Of a DNA stretch of 64,000 nt, positions 59,170-64,000 are shown one piece after another. The translations under genes were made by a program, and so were the position numbers. This stretch comes from Echinometra lucunter. Taxonomy: Eukaryota; Echinodermata; Echinoidea; Camarodonta; Echinometridae. The notes under the pieces are model-generated. The model was not told where the DNA came from. It did not search any database and saw nothing but the letters and a program-made list of their open reading frames with translations. Position 1 is the first letter of the stretch; each line of letters begins with the position of its first letter. The DNA lies in the NCBI GenBank assembly GCA_029962745.1, contig CM057171.1:21902491-21966490 (forward strand), given 5' to 3'.

Positions 59170-60573
59170 GGGCAATTCCATGATTAGTAACGGTACATTT
59201 AAGCAAATGTTCATACCTTTTGATACAGCAAAATGAAAACCCATGTCATTTCAAGTCCTAATCTTGAAACAACATTTTCTCCAACCCAAGGTCTACAATA
59301 CATAACAAAAAATAAATAAAAAGTAAGTGGACAATGCCGGAGCTGTAATGAGCACTTTTGACCATGGTTACAATTTTAACCCCTAAAATTGACCTGGATT
59401 TGAGAAAGAGCAAAAAAAAAAAAATTTAGGGCGATGCCCACTCAGAGGCGTCGATCCTGGGGGGGGGGGGGCGAAGATATCATTTCCCCCCCCCCCCCCC
59501 CCATAATTTCCCAACCAAAAAAAAAGAAAAAAGAAAAAAGAAAAAAGAAAGAGAAAAGAAAGGAAAAGGAATGAAGGAAGTGAAATGAAAGCGTAAAACA
59601 AGAAAAAAGAAAGAAAATGGGACACTGGGAAGGGCTCACTCGCTTTGCTCGCTCGCATTTATTGTATCTTAACCAATGCCGATGATAATTACTATTCTTA
59701 TGAAAGGAAATCGGTTTGCGTCTTGTGTTTCTATCTACTGTTATACTATTCTTCTACTCATAGGAAGTAATATAACAAAACAAGATATCACTCCTAGAAA
59801 TCGAGAGGCCAGTTGACCTAATAATAGATAAAATTTCAGGAGATAATGGCCTGGATAAAAAAAACGCAAAACAAAAACATGTTTTTCGTTAACTCGCTCG
59901 CTACTCCACTGTATTCTCGCTGGTAAAAGCTAGATACAAGATGATTTCGGGCAGCAAGTAGCTTATTATAGCAGCGAGATTCCAAAGTATCATTATATTT
60001 GGGCAGCAAGGTTTGACAAAGATTTTGGGACGAATCCATACAATTTTGCCGTGATCGGTCGTTGACTTTGCTAGCTATAGTAGAAACAGAATGGATTCGG
60101 ACTGAAGCGAGGTAGCTAAAACAGTGTCATATTCGGCACACAGGTGATCGGATTTATTATTTAGATACAGGCATGACAGGTTTATAGTGTATTCTGATGA
60201 TAATGATAATAATAATGTTCCGTTCTTGTATAGCGCATATCACATTTTTATCACATTTTCATGATGACGAAATAACACTTCTATCATATGGAAAAGGGTA
60301 TATTTTTCTTCGCTCGCTGCGCTCGCTCGTTTCATATGAATGGTTTTACAAAGCAAACGAATTCGGTGAGATGAGACCGAATAGATAATGTAGATGTTTC
60401 ATTGGCTCACAGCGTAATTTGCCGAAGGGTTTACTATATCTACCATGAAAAACAGTGTGTGCTTCCTCGCTCTCTTCGCTCGCTCGTAATATTAAAAAAC
60501 AGAGTGGTTTGGGGGGCAGCAACAATGGACCAGCGATGTGACAAAATAGAGTTCATATTTGGCAGCGAAGTAA

Positions 60574-60610
<37 letters not shown>

Positions 60611-60797
60611 GTATCATTTATGCCTATATAAGTGTATATGATAACTAAACTCTTCTCTCTTAACAAGAAATTTGTTATTTTTTGCTCGCTCCCTTCGCTG
60701 TCTCGCAAAATTGAACCACAAAAAATCAGGACGGTTCACATAGCAAGTTGCTTAATTTCCCCAATTTGAAAATGCTTCACGTTGATATAGGCCTATG

Positions 60798-60835
<38 letters not shown>

Positions 60836-60975
60836 ACATATGTGTGAGGGTGCGTGTGTGGGGGTGTGTGTACAAATAGTAGCCGTGGGTTCATCTCCGC
60901 TTGGTCGTCTTGCCCCCCCCCCCAATCCGAAAAATGGATCGACGCTTCTGTGCCCACTTAATCATGGAATTGTCC
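59170..60975. mobile_element. family B element, copy 2, with family A inserted
   Basis: Left GGGCAATTCCATGATTAG, right inverted GGACAATTCCATGATTAAG, 4-bp TSD AACA (59166-59169 and 60976-60979). Its left 270 bases match copy 1 at 2114-2931 in the same orientation. The rest of the interval is a family A insertion at 59443-60950. Confidence 0.8.
59443..60950 (-). mobile_element. hAT-like family A, complete copy 3
   Basis: CAGAGGCGTCGATCC at the left and inverted CAGAAGCGTCGATCC at the right, exact 8-bp TSD TGCCCACT (59435-59442 and 60951-60958). 1508 bp, the reverse complement of the copy at 4200-5682 (ATAGGCCTATATCAACGTG, AAGACGACCAAGCGG shared). TA runs at 60579-60607 and 60800-60831. Non-coding. 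Confidence 0.88.
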
Positions 60976-61127
60976 AACATCGAACATGAAATCACCCGCT
61001 GTTGATACACACACTCATTAGTGTTTATTGCTCAGTAGAATGTATGTAATCAACATGATCAGAGGATATAGTTGAGGATAGATGAATATATGTAAAATGC
61101 TATACAGAGTGATGGGGTTGTTGTAGC

Positions 61128-62139
61128 GGTTCGGTGTAAAAATGTCAGCGATAAAAATGTCAGAGGTAAAAATGTCAGAAGTAATAATGTCAGAGGTAAA
61201 AATGTCAGAGGTAAAAATGTCAGAGGTAAAAATGTTAGAAGTAAAAATGTCAGAGGTTAAAAAAGGCCAGAGGAAAAAATGTCATCTCTGGAAATGCCGA
61301 AGTGAACATGTTACAGTACAGGTAGGCCCCTACGAATATTGAAATAGAAAAGCTTTGGCTGCTTCAACCTGCACTGTGAAACATAATTGTGACAACTGAA
61401 TAAGTAAATTGCGCCTTCTGCGTAAGAAATGTCACGTGGGATGATGTACACTGTTTTCTTTGAGATTAATGGGAAATAAGTTTTTAATGAAATTACAGAG
61501 TGGAAAGAAAATATTCACGTTTGATGTTTTGCATATGCTAACACAATTAATCAATTACAGGTAATTCTTTTGAAAAGATGTAAATTCCGCAGCGTATCCG
61601 ATGAGCGACTATACAAAGATCGAATTAGTTCCATTCGCTTGCTTCCTATTCCACGTATTAGGAAAATAATATTCAGGCATTTGTTCACGTACAACACGCT
61701 TTATATACGAAGAGGAATGTGCACATTTATAATCGTGACTCATGTGAAATGAATGTTGTCAGCTACTAATGTTACAAGTCAAAGTTTTTCCCACCATCGT
61801 TTTTACAGTGCTCATTAACGTTTAATTTTTAACTGTACCTGTATGCTCAATCCCCCCCCCCCCCCTCATTCATACATGTACTTGGTTTTTTTTCTACATA
61901 ATCAGTAATGTAGAAACGATGAAAAATTGAACAAAATAAGCAGATATCTCGCGTGCCCCTTCCTTTCTATAATTCAATATCTGTACCTGTAACATGTTTA
62001 CTTCAACATTTTCTAATCTGACATACTTCTGACATTTCTACCTCTGACGTTTTACCTCTGCCATTATTACCTCTGACATTTTTTACCTCTGACATTTTTA
62101 CCTCTGACATTTTTACCTCTGACATTTTTACCTGGCACC
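61128..62139. mobile_element. foldback element with inverted 15-bp repeat arrays
   Basis: The left end is a tandem array of AAAAATGTCAGAGGT (about 9 clear units, 61138-61260, then degenerate to about 61300). The right end is the same repeat inverted (ACCTCTGACATTTTT, 62040-62132). Outer ends GGTTCGGTGTAAAAATG and, inverted, GGTGCCAGGTAAAAATG. The flanks are an exact 8-bp repeat, GTTGTAGC (61120-61127 and 62140-62147). The middle 730 bases are unique and non-coding. The Met-Ser-Glu-Val-Lys repeat ORF across the left array is an artefact of a 15-bp period. Confidence 0.75.
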
Positions 62140-62147
62140 GTTGTAGC

Positions 62148-63199
62148 AAGGGGTGCAATCGTCTTTCTCCTTCATCCCCCTCCCCCCCCCTCTCTCTCTC
62201 TCTCTCTCCAGCATATCTTCCTCCTCTTCTTTCCCTTATTTTTTAAGTCTCACATCCGTTTATCTGCCCCTCTCTCTTTATCATAATTGCATTTTGCCTA
62301 CATATAATTCTCGCGCATTATTCCCTCTTTTTCTGTCTCTTTGGTCCAGCCCCATTTCTAGATCCACTAAAAAGTGTGCGCGCGAGAGAGAGCAAACAAG
62401 AGTGCGCCATTCTGTTTCCTAACACTTGCCAAATGAATATTTTCTGTCATAAGAAGGGGGCACTCTCACAGAGCCTAGATAAAGAAATGAACTGTTGCAA
62501 AGGGTTCTCATTTCAATAGTCGCATACCAATGTTCTCGACTTCTAACAGTTTCTTTTCAACATATTTTTTCAAGCCGATGAATACAAGTTTATAATGGGA
62601 TTTCATCAGATTTACAATTTAGCACAGAAGTGGAGTGGGGAGAATCCCCCAAATATGCTTCAACGACGTCCCCTCCCCCCCCCCCAAAAAAAAAGTTTGA
62701 TGTTGATAATAGGATATTCTCATTGTATCTATTAGGGATCGTCTCACATTCTGAACTCAGTAAATCAAGTGTGGCACTGTAATGATTAAGTTGAATTCAT
62801 TGGCACAACAAAACAAACTGGAACTTCTCACCGAACGTAGCCCTAGTCTAGCGAAAGGTAGCAAGTGACATTTTTAGGGCTTACTTATAACTGGACAAGC
62901 TATTCGTCACAAATTTGATCCATATTACGCATATTCTTGTGGAAAAAGGAAGTAAATGCACTGAATTGCCTGGGAAACTTTAGCAAAGGAAGCAAGTTAC
63001 AACAAATAACATTATTGATGATCGCAAATGTCCATGTTGTAGATCATGGTAAAAATTTCTTTATTTGTGGCACTTGTACTTCATTTAGCCAAAGACATAA
63101 AAGTAGGACAGTACAATAATGTGACTATACAGCACATGTATCATTACCTAATGTGGCCGAGTTGGCCCAAATTATTATGCGTGCGTAGATGACTCACAC
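62148..63199. other. non-coding stretch with CT-rich and C-run sequence
   Basis: (CT)n and C-rich sequence at 62170-62230 and a C-run then A-run at 62666-62695. The remainder is unique AT-rich sequence without a recognisable gene. Confidence 0.6.
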
Positions 63200-63461
63200 T
63201 ATGAACATGGCAGACAAAGAAAGCGGACAAAATAAACAACCTCTCATTCTACCTTTCACAATGGTTCTGGGAGTCAAAAGAACATCCCTTCACAGCTATT
63301 ATGTTTAATCATGTAGTTCCAGGTGAATATACATGTGACATCTGTTCCACATATTTTAGACAATAGCAGTGAAAGGATGTTCTTTTGACTACCAGAACCA
63401 CTGGGAAGGGTAGAATGAGAGGTTGTTTATTTTGTCCGCTTTCTTTGTCCGTCATGTTCAT
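63200..63461. repeat. long hairpin: inverted arms of about 100 bp
   Basis: The left arm (63200-63300) and right arm (63362-63461) are inverted near-copies, for example GACAAAGAAAGCGGACAAAA, AACCTCTCATTCTACC and GTCAAAAGAACATCC each answered on the other side. The loop is about 60 bases. No ORF. Possibly a MITE or a recent inverted duplication. Confidence 0.85.
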
Positions 63462-64000
63462 AATGTCAGTATCTTTGCGTCTATCAAAATGAATGCCTCA
63501 TCTGAATATGAATATTCTTTCTGGTAGCCCCGCGTTTACCCACAGTTTTTTTTTGTTTGTTTGTTTTTTTTTTTTTGTAAGTGGGATATCGAGTAGTCAC
63601 GGGCTTTTCATAACATTTCAATGACTAAAAAATGTTTGACATTCTACTCTCTTTGTGCAATATGTTTGTACAGTTCACCAGTGTGAACATTTCCCTAAGT
63701 ATGAAAGCCCGGGGGGTCAATTCCATTGAAGAGTGGACAGTATCCGCGAGAATCGTCCTAAAAAAGCACCCTAAACGAGGATTCAAGGGCAGGCCGCTAG
63801 GACACCCTAAACATGGATTTTGTGCAGATTTCCCAGATTTGCTCACCCTAAACGAGGATATTCCCATTTTCATATCTTGAGAGGGGTCCATTGGAGCCTT
63901 CTTTATCTCGAGATAATTCACTGCCATTATGTTTTACACAGGCATTATAGGAGATTCCTTTTACGGGTCTTGTTACAGTTGGTCTCGGAGTCAGTGCAAA
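63462..64000. other. right-edge sequence, no gene recognised
   Basis: Contains a T-rich run (63547-63576). Overlapping plus and minus ORFs of 80-100 codons at 63625-63927 include a tandem-like CACCCTAAACGAGGAT / CACCCTAAACATGGAT repeat. I do not recognise a protein. Confidence 0.5.

Noticed and set aside
61142..61342. ORF encoding a Met-Ser-Glu-Val-Lys pentapeptide repeat
   Set aside because: The repeat is a by-product of a 15-bp tandem DNA unit that also occurs inverted at 62040-62132. The unit length is a multiple of three, so a frame stays open by chance.
1..64000. CRISPR arrays, bacterial operons or prokaryotic mobile elements
   Set aside because: Intron-bearing P450 genes, LINE and hAT-type elements show animal DNA. 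The tandem arrays here lack unique spacers of constant length.

Overview
The window is invertebrate animal genomic DNA: AT-rich, with split genes carrying GT-AG introns, much microsatellite sequence, many transposons with terminal inverted repeats (TIRs), and one 500-base assembly gap near the left edge. A tandem array of CYP2-like cytochrome P450 genes with echinoderm-style introns, Tx1/L1-like retrotransposon remains and many small inverted-repeat elements fit a marine deuterostome. My best guess is an echinoderm, perhaps a sea urchin. The species is inferred, not shown.

Four P450 loci all lie on the minus strand. From upstream to downstream they are: P450-1 (exons at 58033-57894 and 41447-37310, complete, 490 codons plus stop if exon 1 is linked correctly); P450-2 (28953-21652, seven exons, 488 codons plus stop); a truncated pseudogene with exons 5-7 only (13255-11751); and P450-3 (exons 1-2 at 7231-7092 and 1009-813, the rest lost in the gap or beyond the edge). 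Exon sizes and phases match exactly between copies (140, about 194, 257, about 231-237, about 228-234, 229, about 182-188 nt). The products should be ER-anchored mono-oxygenases; the substrate cannot be read from the sequence.

The rest is mostly mobile DNA. At 1643-6777 four hAT-type elements and one MITE are nested three levels deep, each with a target-site duplication (TSD) I could read. A second nest of two of these families lies at 59170-60975 in the upstream flank of P450-1. The 16.4-kb candidate intron 1 of P450-1 holds a 4.96-kb element with perfect 24-bp TIRs and an 8-bp TSD (42051-47009). This carries plus-strand gene-like exons, one of them tandemly duplicated. Next to it lies a decayed Tx1/L1-like LINE (about 47.4-56.03 kb), itself split by a 3.77-kb element (48443-52213) whose removal restores the LINE reading frame.

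Smaller structures of note are an element with 34-bp perfect inverted repeats around a tRNA-Arg(UCU)-like Pol III unit (23709-24014), a foldback element whose ends are inverted arrays of a 15-bp repeat (61128-62139), a 16-bp tandem array (18.73-19.19 kb) and a 100-bp-arm hairpin (63200-63461). No functional RNA gene, CRISPR array or prokaryotic feature was found. The longest inter-genic stretches (7.2-11.7, 13.4-21.6, 29-37 and 62.2-64 kb) hold microsatellites, MITE-like repeats and sequence in which I see no gene.
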